A stretch of 35,064 nucleotides of DNA from Gammaproteobacteria bacterium (lineage in GTDB: Bacteria > Pseudomonadota > Gammaproteobacteria > Steroidobacterales > Steroidobacteraceae). The notes below the pieces were generated by a model, which was not told the DNA's origin, searched no databases, and saw nothing but the letters and a program-made list of their open reading frames with translations. Below, piece after piece: positions 34,324-35,064 of this stretch (positions are counted from its first letter, which is position 1; each line of letters begins with the position of its first letter). Location of the stretch: NCBI GenBank assembly GCA_004297335.1, contig SCUD01000090.1, forward strand, positions 1-35,064. The letters are read 5' to 3'. The position numbers and the translations under genes are program-made.

Positions 34324-34417
34324 CTGGACGACAATGCGCTGCCTCCCGCGGCGTGATCAGCTTGACGCATGGTCCGGACTGACGGCCGGTGGACGGTTCC
34401 GGTCCGAGGCGCGGGGA

Positions 34418-34939
34418 TCAGCACGTTGTTCGGTCCGCAGCGGCCACCAGGCGAGCGAGCAGTTCGGTGCGGTTGCGAACGCCCACCTTATCGAAGATGT
34501 TCTTGAGGTGGTTCTTGACTGTATTGCAGCTGATGAACAGTTGTGCGGCGATCTGTGCATTGCCGTGTCCTGAAGCCATGGCTCCGACGATTTCGGCTTC
34601 GCGGCGGGTCAGGCCGAAGCCAGCGGTCTGCACCGCGGACGGGGACAGGGCATTCCTTGCACCTGGCACCATCGTCACGCACAAGTAACGTTGCTCAGTT
34701 CCAAGAAAGCGCCCGGTCATTGGTGCGACCGTGATTCGGCACGCCGGCTGGCCGCTGGCAGCCCCCTGATGCGTGGACTGCGAGCACACCAGCACTGCGG
34801 GGCCGTCGCGCTGCTCCCGGCAGAGCGCCAGCAATGCTGCCGGCAGCGAGGCGGTCGTGGTGCCCGGATGCGCGGTGGCGGTCGCGCCGGTGCCGGCGAA
34901 CTCCGCCAGCATGCGGCGGGCCGGTGTGTTGCTGAACAC
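34418..34939 (-). CDS. LuxR-type HTH regulator, apparently short at the N-terminus
   Basis: A 173-residue product with a C-terminal LuxR/GerE HTH (about 108-165: FGLTRREAEIVGAMASG, AQIAAQLFISCNTVKNHLKN, KVGVRNRTELLARLV). The N-terminal part resembles the second half of PAS-like sensory domains in ~370-residue regulators (VFSNTPARRMLAEF, ITVAPMTGR). In-frame TAA at 34979-34977 blocks extension upstream, and only GTG 34939 is available, with no clear ribosome site. It may be truncated or N-terminally decayed. It could control the adjacent uptake-catabolism locus. Confidence 0.75.
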   Translation of the reverse strand: MFSNTPARRMLAEFAGTGATATAHPGTTTASLPAALLALCREQRDGPAVLVCSQSTHQGAASGQPACRITVAPMTGRFLGTEQRYLCVTMVPGARNALSPSAVQTAGFGLTRREAEIVGAMASGHGNAQIAAQLFISCNTVKNHLKNIFDKVGVRNRTELLARLVAAADRTTC

Positions 34940-34999
34940 GACGTTCGGGCGTATCCGTAATTCTGTGGGCGAGGCGGATTAATCATTCAATCGGTCTCG

Positions 35000-35064
35000 T
35001 CAGTTCTTTGCCAGTGTAAACCGCTCGCCGTACAAGATGGCAAACTGGTTCATGGCGACCTTCC
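35000..35064 (-). CDS. C-terminal end of an unrecognised gene (partial)
   Basis: A minus-strand frame open from the right edge ends at TGA 35002-35000 and reads KVAMNQFAILYGERFTLAKN. Only about 20 codons are visible, so no function can be given. It lies about 60 bases upstream of the LuxR-type gene in the same direction and could belong with it. Confidence 0.4.
   Translation of the reverse strand, partial: KVAMNQFAILYGERFTLAKN

Noticed and set aside
34324-34417. Terminator between the convergent esterase and LuxR genes
   Set aside because: Only weak GGTCCGG-like partial repeats and no U tract, so no terminator is claimed.

Overview
The window is GC-rich, densely packed bacterial DNA. It is most consistent with a free-living gammaproteobacterium, perhaps near Steroidobacterales, Nevskiales or Xanthomonadales. 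This rests on gene content (67-kDa type SppA, tdh-kbl, YhhQ, a complete mlaFEDCB operon, a large TonB receptor) and is an inference, since no marker gene such as rRNA is present.

Layout. (1) Bases 1-1460 are integron-like accessory DNA: a clear attC site, one gene cassette with an unknown 125-residue protein, a decayed second attC, a small membrane protein and a gene remnant. (2) Bases 1505-5777 are plus-strand housekeeping genes: a methyltransferase, a DUF167 protein, a MAPEG protein, a lipoprotein-like hydrolase and SppA, mostly overlapping or tightly spaced. (3) Bases 5779-8954 hold kbl-tdh (threonine to glycine plus acetyl-CoA) on the minus strand, divergent from yhhQ (queuosine precursor uptake); two -10 boxes face each other as mirror images. 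(4) Bases 8935-15341 are the most unusual part: a minus-strand operon of three exported proteins (a proline-rich protein with a possible DUF4384-like domain, a Sel1/coiled-coil/caspase protein and a caspase/DUF4384 protein), divergent from a passenger-less autotransporter barrel. (5) Bases 15371-18974 hold a NUDIX hydrolase and a bifunctional PutA without the DNA-binding domain. (6) Bases 18990-25291 are a minus-strand SUF iron-sulfur operon, regulator-sufB-C-D-S-U-T, with SufU in place of SufE and SufT in place of SufA. (7) Bases 25420-28447 are mlaFEDCB (lipid transport between the membranes), ending in a near-perfect palindrome. (8) Bases 28486-29463 carry a Phd/VapC toxin-antitoxin pair and a possible gene remnant. 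(9) Bases 29464-34323 look like a small uptake-and-catabolism locus: a short-chain dehydrogenase broken by a poly-G frameshift, divergent (across an 11-bp perfect inverted repeat) from a TonB receptor, an SRPBCC-like protein and an HSL-type esterase. (10) The right edge holds a short LuxR-type regulator and the tail of another gene.

Translational coupling (1 to 17 base overlaps) is common throughout. I saw no rRNA, tRNA, CRISPR array, insertion sequence or phage gene. No gene-free stretch exceeds about 300 bases. The best candidate for an undescribed system is the exported double-caspase operon with its divergent barrel protein.
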